From: Comamonas thiooxydans
GTDB taxonomy: Bacteria; Pseudomonadota; Gammaproteobacteria; Burkholderiales; Burkholderiaceae_C
Assembly (NCBI RefSeq): GCF_002157685.2
Contig: NZ_AP026738.1
Coordinates: forward strand, 4,960,001-5,024,000
Length of the DNA: 64,000 nucleotides
Direction of reading: 5' to 3'
Numbering within the stretch: the stretch's first letter is position 1; the number at the start of each line of letters is the position of its first letter. The notes beneath the pieces are model-generated. The model worked only from the letters and a program-made list of their open reading frames with translations. It did not search any database and was not told the DNA's origin. The position numbers and the translations under genes are program-made. Of the stretch, positions 43,750-56,400 are shown piece by piece.

Positions 43750-44511
43750 CTAGCTCTGGCGCAACCTGTCCACCTCGGTGTGCAGGTCCTTGGCCCAGGC
43801 GCGGCGGTCGCGCCCTTGTGCGCTCTGCGCCTCGCCATAGTGCACCACGGCGATCAGCTGGTCCGAGCAAAGCACGCGCCAGATGGAACCCAGCAGGGTC
43901 TCGTCGCCCACATAGGTGGCGGCATAGCTGGTGCTGCCTGTCTTGCCATCGACAAAGCGCAGCCCCACGGGCTGTACCGGTGCATCGCATTGCACGGCGG
44001 CTTCGAGCAGATTGGAGTGAAACGAGAGCAGGCTGCGACCATCGCCCGTCGTTCCTTCGGGAAATACGGCGAGGATTTCGCCGCGCTTGAAGGCCTCTTC
44101 CATGGCACCCACCATGCGCACCGCATCGCGGCGCGAGCTGCGCTGGATGTAGAGCGTGCCTGCAGCCGTCGCCAGCGTGCCGATGATGGGCCAGCCCTTG
44201 ACGTCTGATTTGGAGATGAAGCGGCAATGGCGCGCCGCATGCAGCAGGGGAATATCGAGCCAGGAGATATGGTTGCTGACCATCAGCACCGGCCCTTTGG
44301 CCGGTGGCTGCCCCTTGACCTGCAGTTGCACCCCGGCCCGCAGCAGCAGCGTTGCGGCCCAGGCCTGCACATGCTCGTGCTGCTGCAGGTAGTGCAGCTG
44401 TGGAAAGCGAAACGCCACGATCCAGGCGCCCTTGGCCACATGGGCCAGCAGACGCAGTCCGCGCCATACCGCACGCGAGCCGGTTTTGATTTTTTGCAAG
44501 CCGTTTGCCAT
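43750..44511 (-). CDS. plsC: 1-acyl-sn-glycerol-3-phosphate acyltransferase (PlsC family)
   Basis: A membrane-associated acyltransferase of 253 residues that makes phosphatidic acid. The HX4D catalytic motif is visible as NHISWLD and the phosphate-binding motif as FPEGTTGDG. An N-terminal hydrophobic segment (LLAHVAKGAWIVAFRF) would anchor it. The ATG opening MANGLQKI was chosen; an upstream ATG would add 15 residues. It follows pyrC' on the same strand across about 190 bp containing a dispersed repeat. Confidence 0.9.
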   Translation of the reverse strand: MANGLQKIKTGSRAVWRGLRLLAHVAKGAWIVAFRFPQLHYLQQHEHVQAWAATLLLRAGVQLQVKGQPPAKGPVLMVSNHISWLDIPLLHAARHCRFISKSDVKGWPIIGTLATAAGTLYIQRSSRRDAVRMVGAMEEAFKRGEILAVFPEGTTGDGRSLLSFHSNLLEAAVQCDAPVQPVGLRFVDGKTGSTSYAATYVGDETLLGSIWRVLCSDQLIAVVHYGEAQSAQGRDRRAWAKDLHTEVDRLRQS

Positions 44512-44601
44512 GATTCTCAAACAGTGTAGCGGCTCGTTGTGACTCAGTTGCTGCAACTTGAAACCGGCAAGCGCCTAAGTCTGGCGCAATGCAAAGTCAG
44601 A

Positions 44602-44697
44602 GGCACCGAGGAAGCGCCGCCGCGCACCGAGGGTGTCGTCCCCCTCCCGATGCAACGCATCAAGAGAGGGGGAAGCGGCAAAGCCGCTCAGGGAGAG
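44602..44697. repeat. dispersed repeat, copy 1, downstream of pyrC'
   Basis: About 95 bp share roughly three quarters of positions with the second copy 1.5 kb away. Shared blocks are AGGG-YGTCGTCCCCCT, AGAGGGGGAAGCGGC and AAAGCCGCTCAGGG (copy 2 has slight variants). The central part can form a stem-loop from CCCCTC and GAGGGG arms and a smaller GCGGC/GCCGC hairpin. It abuts the stop codon of pyrC'. Confidence 0.75.
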
Positions 44698-44698
44698 C

Positions 44699-45991
44699 CT
44701 ATCGTTGATAAGCGACAGCGCCGTCAACGATAGTCGTTACCACGCGCGCAGGCAACTCGTAACCGTTGAATGGCGTGCTCTTGCCCTGACTTTGCAGCGC
44801 CTTGGGATCAACCGTCCACTCAGCCTCGGGGTCGACGATGCACAGATCGGCCACGCCGCCCACGTTGAGCTGCCCCAGCAGGGACTGCTGCTCGCCCAGG
44901 GCGCTGCCCAGCACGGCCACGGGTGCCGAAGTCACGACAGCCAGTGCGCGGTTCAGCGGCACCTTGTAGTCGCGGCTCCACTTCACGGCAATGGACAGCA
45001 GCAGCTCCACGCCGGTCGCACCGGGTTCGGCTTCGGCAAAAGGCAGCACCTTGGCGTCTTCGTCCACCGGGCAGTGATCGGAAACCAGCGCATCGATGGT
45101 GCCGTCAGCCAGCGCGGCAGACAGCGCATCGCGGTCGCGCTGCTGACGCAGCACGGGCACCACACGGGCGCTGCTGTCGAAGTAGCCGATGTCGTTCTCG
45201 GTCAGCAGCAGCGAGTTGATGGACACGTCGGCGGTCACATTCAGGCCTTCGGCCTTGGCTCGGCGCACCAGCTCCACACCGGCGGCGCTGGAGATGCGGC
45301 ACAGGTGAACCCGGGTCTGCGAGCCACGGATCAGCTCGAAGATGGTGTGCAGCGCAATCGTCTCTGCCGCCACGGACACCCCGGCCAGACCCATGCGGGT
45401 GGCCAGCGCGCCGCTGGCGGCCACGCCCCTGCCCAGATCCTTGTCCTGCGGGCGCAGCCACACGGCATAGCCAAAGGTGTTGGCGTAGCTCAGCGCACGG
45501 CTCAGCGTGGTGATGCTGGACAGCGGCACATCCGCCTGGCCGAAGGCCACGCAACCGGACTCGGTCAGCTCGGCCATCTCGGTCAGCGTTTCACCCTTGA
45601 GTCCCACGGTCAGCGCACCCATGGGGAACAGACGCGACTTGTGCTGCTTCTCGGCACGGAACTTGAGCATTTCCACCAGGCCCTGCTCGTCGAGCACGGG
45701 TTCGGTATCGGGCGGGCAGACCAGGCTGGTCACGCCACCGGCCACGGCAGCCGCCATCTCGGACTGCAGCATGCCTTCATGCTCGTGACCGGGCTCGCGC
45801 AGGCGTACGGCCAGATCCACCAGACCGGGCAGCACCCACTGGCCGGAGGCGTCGATTTCACGCTCGGCCACAAAACCATCGGGCACCGTGCCGATCGCGG
45901 CGATCACGCTGCCATCGATGGCGATATCGGCCTGCTGGTCAAAACCTCGTGCCGGGTCCATCACCCGGCCATTGCGAATCAGAATCTTCAT
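44699..45991 (-). CDS. pyrC': inactive dihydroorotase-like subunit PyrC' of aspartate transcarbamoylase
   Basis: A 430-residue member of the dihydroorotase family without its metal site. The canonical DxHxHxR is D59-L-A61-V-R63-L, so both zinc histidines are lost. HLCRISS replaces HxCHxS and SDHCPV replaces the usual DHAPH. In Pseudomonas such PyrC' subunits do not catalyse but hold the PyrB trimers in an active holoenzyme. Position after pyrB on the same strand supports that role. A true dihydroorotase must be encoded elsewhere. A 223-bp gap with a dispersed repeat separates it from pyrB. Confidence 0.88.
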   Translation of the reverse strand: MKILIRNGRVMDPARGFDQQADIAIDGSVIAAIGTVPDGFVAEREIDASGQWVLPGLVDLAVRLREPGHEHEGMLQSEMAAAVAGGVTSLVCPPDTEPVLDEQGLVEMLKFRAEKQHKSRLFPMGALTVGLKGETLTEMAELTESGCVAFGQADVPLSSITTLSRALSYANTFGYAVWLRPQDKDLGRGVAASGALATRMGLAGVSVAAETIALHTIFELIRGSQTRVHLCRISSAAGVELVRRAKAEGLNVTADVSINSLLLTENDIGYFDSSARVVPVLRQQRDRDALSAALADGTIDALVSDHCPVDEDAKVLPFAEAEPGATGVELLLSIAVKWSRDYKVPLNRALAVVTSAPVAVLGSALGEQQSLLGQLNVGGVADLCIVDPEAEWTVDPKALQSQGKSTPFNGYELPARVVTTIVDGAVAYQR

Positions 45992-46102
45992 GGTTTGGCA
46001 CCAAATTGGCTTCCAGCCCTTATTTCATAAGCGCTAGCAGCTACAAAAAACATATTGAACCCAATGCCACCCAGCCCTGTGCTCCAGCCCGCTGTAGCGA
46101 GA

Positions 46103-46199
46103 GACGCCGAGCAAGAGCCGCCTCGCGGCGAGGGCGTCGTCCCCCTTCCCGCAGCAGCGCTGCGAGAGAAGGGGGAAGCGGCGCAGCCGCTCAGGGGGA
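46103..46199. repeat. dispersed repeat, copy 2, between pyrB and pyrC'
   Basis: Same family as the copy downstream of pyrC' and in the same orientation. It reads AGGGCGTCGTCCCCCTTCCC, then a short hairpin around GCAGCAGCGCTGC, AGAAGGGGGAAGCGGC and GCAGCCGCTCAGGGGG. It ends 15 bp before the pyrB stop codon region. A weak 75-codon frame runs across it but has no family features. Confidence 0.75.
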
Positions 46200-46214
46200 T
46201 GGCCTGATGTTCCA

Positions 46215-47177
46215 TCAGGCTTCGTTACCAGCGACGATCGACATGACAGCCATGCGCACGGCGATACCGAAGGTCACCTGCGACAGGATCACGGCCTGCG
46301 GGCCGTCCACCACGGCGGAGTCGATCTCCACACCGCGGTTGATGGGGCCGGGGTGCATGACGATGGCATCGGGCTTGGCCAGTTCCAGGCGCTTTTCGGT
46401 CAGACCGAAGCTCTTGAAGTATTCCTGGCTCGAGGGCAGCAGCGCTCCGCTCATACGCTCGTTCTGCAGGCGCAGCATGATGATGACGTCGCAGTCCTTG
46501 ATGCCCTCCTCCAGATTGTGGAAGACGCGCACGCCCATGCTGGCCATGTCCGAGGGCACCAGGGTACGCGGGCCGACCACGCGCACCTCGGCTGCGCCGA
46601 GGGTCGTCAGGGCATGGATGTCCGAGCGCGCCACGCGCGAGTGCAGCACGTCGCCCACGATGGCCACGCGCAGATTGGAGAAATCCTGCTTGTAGTGGCG
46701 GATGGTGTACATGTCCAGCAGGCCCTGGGTGGGGTGGGCATGGCGGCCGTCGCCGGCATTGACCACATGCACATGGGGCGCCACATGCTTGGCGATCAGA
46801 TAAGGAGCACCGGACTCGCTGTGGCGCACGACAAAGATGTCGGCCGCCATGGCCGAGAGGTTGTCGATGGTGTCCAGCAAGGTCTCGCCCTTGCTGGCCG
46901 AGCTGCGCGCGATGTCCAGGTTGAACACGTCGGCCGACAGGCGCTTGGCCGCAATCTCGAAGGTGGTGCGGGTACGCGTGCTGTTCTCGAAGAACAGATT
47001 GAACACGCTCTTGCCGCGCAGCAGAGGCACCTTCTTGACTTCACGGTCGTTGACGCTGACGAAGTTGCTGGCTGTGTCGAGAATCTGGGTCAGGATGTCC
47101 TTGGACAGGCCTTCGGTGGAGAGCAGGTGGATCAGCTCGCCGTTCTTGTTGAGTTGGGGGTTGCGCTTGTACAGCAC
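46215..47177 (-). CDS. pyrB: aspartate carbamoyltransferase catalytic subunit
   Basis: This enzyme joins carbamoyl phosphate and aspartate in pyrimidine synthesis. The 320-residue protein shows the carbamoyl-phosphate motif [12 protein letters not shown], the loop [27 protein letters not shown], and the C-terminal [10 protein letters not shown]. The start is GTG. It begins 3 bp after pyrR and precedes pyrC', the order known from Pseudomonas, where PyrB needs PyrC' for activity. No pyrI regulatory-chain gene is seen. Confidence 0.97.
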   Translation of the reverse strand: MLYKRNPQLNKNGELIHLLSTEGLSKDILTQILDTASNFVSVNDREVKKVPLLRGKSVFNLFFENSTRTRTTFEIAAKRLSADVFNLDIARSSASKGETLLDTIDNLSAMAADIFVVRHSESGAPYLIAKHVAPHVHVVNAGDGRHAHPTQGLLDMYTIRHYKQDFSNLRVAIVGDVLHSRVARSDIHALTTLGAAEVRVVGPRTLVPSDMASMGVRVFHNLEEGIKDCDVIIMLRLQNERMSGALLPSSQEYFKSFGLTEKRLELAKPDAIVMHPGPINRGVEIDSAVVDGPQAVILSQVTFGIAVRMAVMSIVAGNEA

Positions 47178-47179
47178 GA

Positions 47180-47698
47180 TCAGGCCTCTTGAATGCGGAA
47201 GTGGAAAACACCGCCCTCGTCGCGCGCCAGCGCCAGGGAACGGTCGGCCGGCAGCGCCACGCGCGCTGCGGCAAAGTCGGCCTGGATGGGCAGCTCGCGC
47301 CCTCCCCGGTCCACCAGAACGGCCAGTCGCACGCTGGCGGGACGGCCGTAGTCATAGAGTTCGTTGAGCACGGCACGCACTGTGCGGCCGGTGTAGAGCA
47401 CATCGTCCAGTACCAGCACATCGGCGCCGTTCACATCGAAGGCGATCTGGGTCTGGGCGCTGGAAGCCATGCCGCGCTGGGCAAAATCGTCGCGGTGCAG
47501 CGAGGAAGACAGCACGCTGGGCTTGCCCTTGAGGTTCAGATCCTTGTGCAGGCGCTCGACCAGCCAGGCACCGCCCGAGGTGATGCCCGCCAGACGGGTA
47601 TTGGGGCCCATGATGCGCTGCACGCCGCGCAGCATCTCGCTATACAGGGCTTCGGCGTCCAGGATCAGGCTGCCCTGACCCGCAATGGTTTCACTCAT
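47180..47698 (-). CDS. pyrR: PyrR-type phosphoribosyltransferase
   Basis: A 172-residue type I phosphoribosyltransferase. The PRPP loop is [21 protein letters not shown], and the C-terminal [20 protein letters not shown] is typical of PyrR. In Bacilli PyrR attenuates pyr mRNA; in proteobacteria it sits beside pyrB and may have uracil phosphoribosyltransferase activity or another control role. Its start overlaps the ruvX stop by 4 bp and it ends 2 bp before pyrB. No pyr attenuator loop was identified. Confidence 0.94.
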   Translation of the reverse strand: MSETIAGQGSLILDAEALYSEMLRGVQRIMGPNTRLAGITSGGAWLVERLHKDLNLKGKPSVLSSSLHRDDFAQRGMASSAQTQIAFDVNGADVLVLDDVLYTGRTVRAVLNELYDYGRPASVRLAVLVDRGGRELPIQADFAAARVALPADRSLALARDEGGVFHFRIQEA

Positions 47699-48207
47699 GG
47701 GAGACTCCTCAAAAACTGTTCAAGAATGATGCAGGCCGAAGCCGCGTCGGCGTCGCGTGCGCCACCCGCCAGGGCTTCGGTCGTGCTGTAGCGTTCGTCC
47801 ACCTCGTACACCGGCAGCTTGAAGCGGCTTCTGAGCTGGCGGCCGAATTTCAGGGCCCGGGCGGTGTTCTCGTGCGCCGCGCCATCGGGGTGGTAGGGCA
47901 CGCCTATCACCAGGGCATTGGGCTGCCACTCGCGGATCAGCTTCTCCACTGCGGCCAGGCGTGCATCGGCCGCTTCGGCCTTGATGGTGGGCAGCGGGTT
48001 GGCGCCGCCCAGCACACGGTTGCCCGAGGCGCAGCCCGTGCGCTTGATGCCGAAGTCAAAGCCCAGGAACTGCTGGAAATGGGCCGGCACCTCGGGCTTT
48101 TGCGGTGCGGGCGCCGCCGCAGGCCTCGCAGCCGTATTTTCGGCCGAGGAAAAAGTCGAGGAAAAGGCCGCATCGGCGGCCTTGTTGGAAGAGGAAATAT
48201 CGTTCAT
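47695..48207 (-). CDS. ruvX: pre-16S rRNA nuclease RuvX (YqgF)
   Basis: A 170-residue RNase H-like protein that matures the 16S rRNA 5' end. The catalytic motif FLGFDFGIKRTGCASG (Asp in LGFDFG), the central VIGVPYHPDG and the C-terminal YEVDERYSTTEA fit YqgF. The first about 40 residues are an Ala/Ser/Pro-rich extension not found in short family members; its function is unclear. The gene overlaps yqgE and pyrR by 4 bp each, so it is in a tightly coupled operon. Confidence 0.94.
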   Translation of the reverse strand: MNDISSSNKAADAAFSSTFSSAENTAARPAAAPAPQKPEVPAHFQQFLGFDFGIKRTGCASGNRVLGGANPLPTIKAEAADARLAAVEKLIREWQPNALVIGVPYHPDGAAHENTARALKFGRQLRSRFKLPVYEVDERYSTTEALAGGARDADAASACIILEQFLRSLP

Positions 48208-48803
48208 GCGCGACCCGACTCTGGGGACAACATCCAGCGCTGCAGACCCAGCAGGCCCAGGGCGCGGTCATAGCGCTCGTCCACCGGGGTGCTGAAGATC
48301 ACCTCGGGGTCGGCTTCCACGGTCAGCCAGGCGTTCTCGCCGATTTCGGATTCGAGCTGGCCTTCATCCCAGGAGGAATAGCCCAGCGTGACCAGCACGC
48401 GCTTGGGACCGGCTCCGTCCGACAGGGCTTCGAGCACATCCTTGGACGTGGTCATCTCCAGGCCGCCTGGAATGGTCATGGTTGAGGCATAGGCCGATTC
48501 GTTCTCGGGTGCGCCTTCGATGACCATGGGCTCATGCAGCACAAAGCCGCGATCAGTCTGCACCGGGCCACCGGTAAAGACCTGCTGATCGCGCAAATCA
48601 TCGCGCTTGAGACCCAAATCCACTTTTTGCAGCAGGCCTTGGAGGCTGAGCTTGGAGGGCTTGTTGATAATCAGACCGAGCGCGCCACGCTCGCTATGCT
48701 CGCACAGGTAGACAACGCTGCGCGAAAACGACTCATCTTCCAGGCCGGGCATGGCAATCAGGAAGTGGTGCGTCAAGTTGATAGGCGCAGATTCTGCAGA
48801 CAT
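48204..48803 (-). CDS. YqgE/AlgH family protein
   Basis: A 199-residue protein of the UPF0301 family. Signature segments are LTHHFLIAMPGLEDESFSRSVVYLCEHSERGALGLIINKPS, FTGGPVQTDRGFVLH and VLVTLGYSSWDEGQLESEI. The function is poorly known; the family is linked to alginate control in Pseudomonas by early genetics. It is the first gene of the pyr operon and its start is divergent from the photolyase gene by 22 bp. Confidence 0.94.
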   Translation of the reverse strand: MSAESAPINLTHHFLIAMPGLEDESFSRSVVYLCEHSERGALGLIINKPSKLSLQGLLQKVDLGLKRDDLRDQQVFTGGPVQTDRGFVLHEPMVIEGAPENESAYASTMTIPGGLEMTTSKDVLEALSDGAGPKRVLVTLGYSSWDEGQLESEIGENAWLTVEADPEVIFSTPVDERYDRALGLLGLQRWMLSPESGRA

Positions 48804-48825
48804 GCAGCGATTTTAATGGCGATCC

Positions 48826-50316
<1,491 letters not shown>

Positions 50317-50400
50317 GCGCTCCTGGCTCAAGGCCCTGTGGAGGTCCATCTCCCCGAGCGCTCGGCTGCCAACCGTCCAAAAGGCTGCCAATCAAAAAAG

Positions 50401-50478
50401 AAGCGGCTTACGCACGGCCTTCATGTATTTCAGATCAATATCAATCTGAAATGCAATGCTGACCAGCGCAAGCCGCTT
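50401..50478. repeat. nested inverted repeats between phrB and chpA
   Basis: The outer arms AAGCGGCTT and AAGCCGCTT and the inner arms ATTTCAGAT and ATCTGAAAT are each perfect 9-bp pairs. They lie between convergent genes. The inner loop is CAATATCA. T-rich flanks exist on both sides (AAAAAAG before, TTTGTTAT after). It is a likely bidirectional terminator. Confidence 0.65.
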
Positions 50479-50496
50479 TGTTATAAGGAGCAAACC

Positions 50497-53400
50497 TTAT
50501 TCGACAGCCACTCCCGACTCCTCGGCCGCAAGCCCGCTGAGCGGGCTGCGCTCAGGCGCGGGGCCGCTGCGCTGCAATGCGTAATGCTGGATCAGCCCCA
50601 GCAGCTCCTCATCGGAATAGGGCTTGCCCAGATAGTGATTGGCTCCCAGGTCGCGCGCCATTTCGCGATGCTTCTGGGCAATGCGCGAAGTGATCATGAC
50701 CACGGGCATGCCTTCGAGCTTCTGATCGGCGCGAATATTGCGCAGCAGATCAAAGCCGTCCATGCGCGGCATTTCGATGTCGGACAGCACCAGGGTCGGG
50801 CGCTCGTCCTGCAAACGTTCCATGGCTTGCAGGCCGTCAGCGGCCAGCGTGACACGGTAGCCTTCGCGCTGCAGCAGACGCTGGGTGACGCGGCGCACGG
50901 TGATGGAGTCATCCACCACCAGCACCAGTGGCACCGTGGTCTGCGCAGCTTCGGCGCCCAGCAGATCGGCACCGCCTGAGTGGGCCTGCAGTTCGCCATC
51001 GGCTGCGGCCTGCTCGGCCCTGGCCAGCATGGCTCGCACCTGCTCGCCATGGACGTTGGCCAGCGCCACCGGGTTGTAGATCTGCACCACGGCCCCCGAG
51101 GGCAGCACGGACATGCCGGTAAGACCTGGCAGACGCGACAACTGCGGGCCCAGGTTCTTGATCACCACTTCCTGGTTGCCCAGCACTTCGTCCACATGCA
51201 GCGCCACACGCTGCGAGGCACTGCGAGCTATCACCACGGGGCGCGTGCGCCCGAGGTTTTCCTCGCTGCGCAAAGAGGTCTGCCACAGCGCGCCAGCCCA
51301 GTAGAAAGGCATGACTTCGCTGCCGTCCTGGAACTCCTGCTTGCGATAGCTTTCCTCCAGCACATTGACGGGCACGCGACGCACGATTTCCACCAGGTTG
51401 GCGGGCACTCCCATGGACACGGCGCCCATGCGCAGCATCACCACCTGGGTCACGGCCGTGGTCAACGGCACAACCAGACGGAAGGCGCTGCCACGGCCTG
51501 GCTCGGTATGGGTTTCGATACGACCGCCCAGAGCATTCACTTCGGAACGCACCACATCCATGCCGATGCCGCGGCCGGCAACACCCGTCACCTCGGTGGC
51601 CGTGGTGAAGCCCGGCTCGAAGATCAGGCGCCCCGCGTCTTCCAGCGTCATAGGACGCTCGTCAGTCCAAAGCTTGAGGCTGATGGCCTTGGCGCGAATC
51701 CGTTCCAGGTCCAGACCAGCCCCGTCGTCTTCCACGGACAGAGCCACGTCGTTGCGCTCCTGACTCAGCACGATCTCGATGGTGCCCACGGGCGGCTTGC
51801 CCAGTTCCTGGCGCCGCTCGGGCGATTCGATGCCGTGAGCCACGCAGTTGCGCAGCAGATGCTCGAAGGCCGGCATCATGCGCTCCAGCATTCCGCGGTC
51901 CATTTCGATGGTGCCGCCCAGAATGTTCAGGCGCACCTGCTTGCCCATCTCCTTGGAGGTCTGGCGCACCACGGCATACAGTCGCTCGGCAAAGGAGTCG
52001 AACTCCACCATGCGCGTGCGCAGCAGATCGCGCTGCAGATCGCGCGCCTGCCGGCCCTGGGCCACCAGATCGTCTTCGGCTGCCGCCAGATCCCGCTGCA
52101 GATTGCGCTGCACCGTGGCCACGTCGTTGACCGATTCGGCCATCATGCGCGTGAGCTCCTGCACGCGGGTGAAGCGGTCGAACTCCAGAGGGTCAAAACC
52201 GGCCGCTGTGTCCTTGGACAGGGCCAGACGCGACTGCATCTGGCTTTCGGCCTGCACCTCGATGTCGCGCAGCTGCGTGCGCAGACGCTCCAGGTTGCCC
52301 GTCAGATCATGGAGTGCCGAACGGGCCTGCGACAGACGCGCATCGACACGCGAGCGCGCAATCAGCACTTCGCCGGTCTGGGAAATCAGGCGGTCCAGCA
52401 ACTGGGCTCTCACGCGCACCGTCTGCTGCGATGCGGCGCGCGGCACCACCGGTGCCGGCAGCTCAATGGCCTGCGCAGGCTCTGCGGCAGTCTTTTCACC
52501 GGCTTGAGCTTCCGCTGCTGCTTGCTCTGCATCAGACTCCGCCGCGCTCAGATGCAGAGGCGCCTGAGCAAGAAGATCGTCCAGTTGAGCCAGCGGCTGC
52601 TCGGGCTCCTGCTCACCGGCCATGCGCAGCACATCGAAGCTGGCCTGCAAAGCGTCAAAGCTGCTCAACAGCGGCTCGATCGCTTCGGCTGCGGGACGCT
52701 CCTGGTCGATACGCTCCACCGCCGACTCCAGGCGGTGGGCCATCTCCCCCATGCGCATGGCACCCGCCAGGCGGGCACTGCCCTTGATGGTGTGCAACGC
52801 GCGCAGGGCTTCGTTGCGAGCCTCATCCAGCGTCGGGCGCCCATGCCAGCGGCGCAGTGCAGCACCGAGCTTGGGCAGCAGGTCGATGGCCTCTTCCTCG
52901 AAAATGGGAAACAGGTCGGCATCGACCTGATCGAGCACATCGATGTCGTCTTCGTCGTCACCGGCATGCACCGCCAGCGCGATGGCTTCATCGATGCGGC
53001 GCTGCAGCTCGGCCTCATGCTCCACGCTGCTTGCGGCAGGCACCATGGAATACGGTGCCTGATCCGCGGCTTTTACCGCGGCATCCAGCAACGGGTCGGC
53101 TATCGATGCCCCCGCTTCTTCCTCGGCCACATCCTTGAGTCCATCACCCGCAAGCTCGGGCAAGACCCCATCCTGCGAAAGCTCGGCAGCAAAGTCCAGC
53201 GGCAAATCCTTGGGATCTGCAGGCGGCTGCAGCGCCTGCACCTCGGGCCACTCTGCCTCATCCAGCTCGGACAGCTCAAGGTCGACAGTTTCAGCTGCTG
53301 CACCGACATCGATCGGAGTATTCAGGATTTCACGCAGCGCGTCTTCGACAGCGGGTAAGGCGTCCTTGAGGAAACCTGCCGCAAACTGATGCAGCAAGCG

Positions 53401-56400
53401 GCGCACTTCATCGGATGCGGTCACGCATTGCTGAATCTGCAGCGCACCGGCATAGCCCTGAGGCTGGAGATGCAACAGCGCATGTTCGAGCAAACGCGCC
53501 AGCTCCGACAAGGCCTTGAAGCCCACGGTACCGGAGCTGCCCGCCAGGGAATGCGCAAGCGCGATCGCGTCGTCGGGAATGACGGCAGCCGGCTCTTGCG
53601 ACCACTGCTGCAACACCTCACCCAGTCGTTCTGACCACTCGTCTGCTTCGTTGAGATAGACGTTGTACAGCGCTGCGCTGATGCGCAGCCCATCAATATT
53701 GCGATAGCCGTCGTCCGGCTCGGCCGTCTGCTCCAGCACCGGCTCAATCGCCGAGACTTCGGGCTCCGGCACCTGAGCGGGTTCTTCGGCCACGACTGGA
53801 TCGGGCACGCCATCCAGCAAGGCTTCAATGGCCTCCAGCTCGATCGCTGCCTCTGCAGACGGCAGCTCGAGCGCCATCTCCACAGCGGCCGGCGCCCCGG
53901 TAGCTGCGTCCATGGCGGGAGGCTCCACGGCAGTCTGCATGTCTATGGCTGCCTGCTCGCTTTCACGCATGGCCGCTTCGAAGGCGGCAAAATCCAGCTC
54001 CTGCACCTCTTCTGCCGCAGTGCTTTCCTGCAGCAAAGACTGAACCTCCCCGGCGCCCTCTGGCCACTCGGGCTCTGCCGCTGACTCCAGGGCTGGCAGC
54101 GCGGACACGTCAAGCGCATCGGGTGCTTGAAGCTGATGCAGCAGATCGTCAGGAATATCCAGTTCCGGCAAGGCAAAGTCGACTGCTGCCGCCTCCAGCT
54201 CAGCCACCTGTTCCTGATCTGGCTGCGCAGAAAGCTCTTCTTGCGGGAACTCCAGCTCCGGCATCGCAAATACGGGCTCTGCGGCCACGGTCTGTGGCTC
54301 CAGTGGCCACTGCAGCTCGGCGATCGGCTCCGGCGCTACAGGTAGCTCCAGCGCGGAGGCATCCGCAGCAGCTGCCGCCTCGGCCGACTCCAGGCGCTGG
54401 GCGCGCTCGCCACGACGCGGAACCAGGGCCACCTCGGCACGCTCGCCTTGCAGGCGCATGGCGTCGGCGGCGGCACGGAAGGCCGTGGCCGACCAGTTCT
54501 GCGCCTGCTGGTTCTCGATATCCTGTGCCCAGACGGCAAAGGCCTTCAGGGCATCCTGAGCCAGCTGCTGCATGGCCTGAGGCATGGGCCGCTGCTCTGC
54601 CAGCCATGCATTGAGCATCTGCTCCATGGCCCAGCCGGCTTCACCAAACTCATCCAGCCCCACCATGCGCGAGCTGCCTTTGAGCGTGTGGAATGCACGG
54701 CGCAGCGTGGTCTGCTCGCTCAGATTGCCGGGCTCGTCCGCCAAAACCTTGAGGGCCTGCAAGCCGTTATCCACGACTTCGCGGGCTTCCTCCAGGAAGA
54801 TGGACAGCAGCTCATCGTCGCCATCCAGATCTACGGTGTTCAGTTCGGCTGGCGGCACCATAGCCGCCGCAGGCACGACCGCCGGAACTGCAACTACCGC
54901 TGCCGGATCCCGAGCGACATCCGCCTCGTCAGTTGCCTGCTTGCCCGACTGCATGCCCGCAAACACCTGAGCCATGGCATCGGCCAGGGCATCGGAGCCC
55001 ACGGCAGCCGACTCTGCCACGGCTGGTGCGGGTGTCGCCTCAAACTCGGGCAAGGCACCTGGCTCGGTCACTGCCCACGGCGGAGTGTCCTCGTCCTCGA
55101 TGTGCCTGACTTGCAGCGGCTCTGGCTGCGCCACAGCAGCAGGAACTGGCCTCACTTCGGCGGGCGGTGGCGGAGCGGCAACAGAGGGCTCCACTGCCGG
55201 AGCAGCAATCACGGCAGCCGAAGCGACCGGAGTCTGTCCAGACTGCACGCCATCCATGGGAATATCCACGGTGGGACGGAAGGCTTCGGGGCCGCGACTG
55301 CGGCTATGACCCATGACGATGCGCAGTTCGTCCTTTTCCTCGTCATAGACGAACAGCTTGCGCGCCATATTGCGCTGGTAGCTGAGCATGTCGATGAGAA
55401 AGCCCATGGCGCCGAGACTGCTGCCCAGCTTCTCGAAGATACGCGGCTGATTCTCGACCGTCACCTCGCCGAGCATCAGATGCTCGACGGTGTCACGCAT
55501 GCGCTGCATGGCGGTCGCGGCCTGCTCGAAGCCCAGCACCGACAGCACGCCGCGCATTTGCGCCATCTGGCCCGGCACCGAGGCCAGCACCGAGGTATCC
55601 GCGGGATTGCGAAAGAACAGATCCAGCTGCTTCTCTGCCTCGCCCAGGGTGATGCGCAACTCGCCAACCACCGATCCCATGGTCTGCTGGTCGCTGGCCT
55701 GACGGTAGAGCTCCTCCATCCAGATTTCCAGCGGCTCGGACTGCGCGCCATGCAAAGCCGCATCCAGACGCTGGACCAGCACGCTGGACTGGGCGGCCTG
55801 TATTTCGTCGTCATGCCCGGCGGTCATGAAGCTGGCCTGCAGATACAGCACCGCGGTCGCCACCTCCATGGCCAGCTCGGCCGGTGGCGGCTCGCCGATA
55901 CGCTCCACCGTCTCGGCCACACGAATCAGCGCGCGCGCCAGCCCGTGACTGGCAGGCTGCAGCTTGACCAGCGACTCGGACACCAGCCCGAACTGCTCGG
56001 CCATGGACCTGATCTTGCTGCGGTCGCCGCCGGCTACGGCGGACCAGGTTTCGGCGGCGGCGGCAATGCGCTTGCGCGCCTGCACCAGCACCGAGGGATC
56101 GAAACGGCCATAGCGTGCCACATGGTAGTCCACCACCGGCATGTGCTCCATGGCATAGGCCTCGTGCACGGCCTTCAGGCTCTCGCCGGCCTGCTCGCGG
56201 GGCCTGGCCTGCGCGCAGAAGAACATCAAATCCTGCAACAGGCGGGCGGGCGGCAGGCTGTCGCCCTTGGCCATGCTGGCGTACTGCATGAGCACGCGCG
56301 AAGCCATGCGCTTGACGTAGATGTCGGCGGTGATGAGTCCGCGTGCCAGGCCGTCGAAGAAGGCCGCGGCAATCTTCCAGAAACTGCGCGCCGCCACATC

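Noticed and set aside
45988..46215. 75-codon minus-strand frame between pyrB and pyrC'
   Set aside because: Most of it is the dispersed repeat; no start signal or family.
50980..53358. Plus-strand open frame of nearly 800 codons opposite chpA
   Set aside because: His/Gln/Arg-rich antisense of the kinase core; no family signal.
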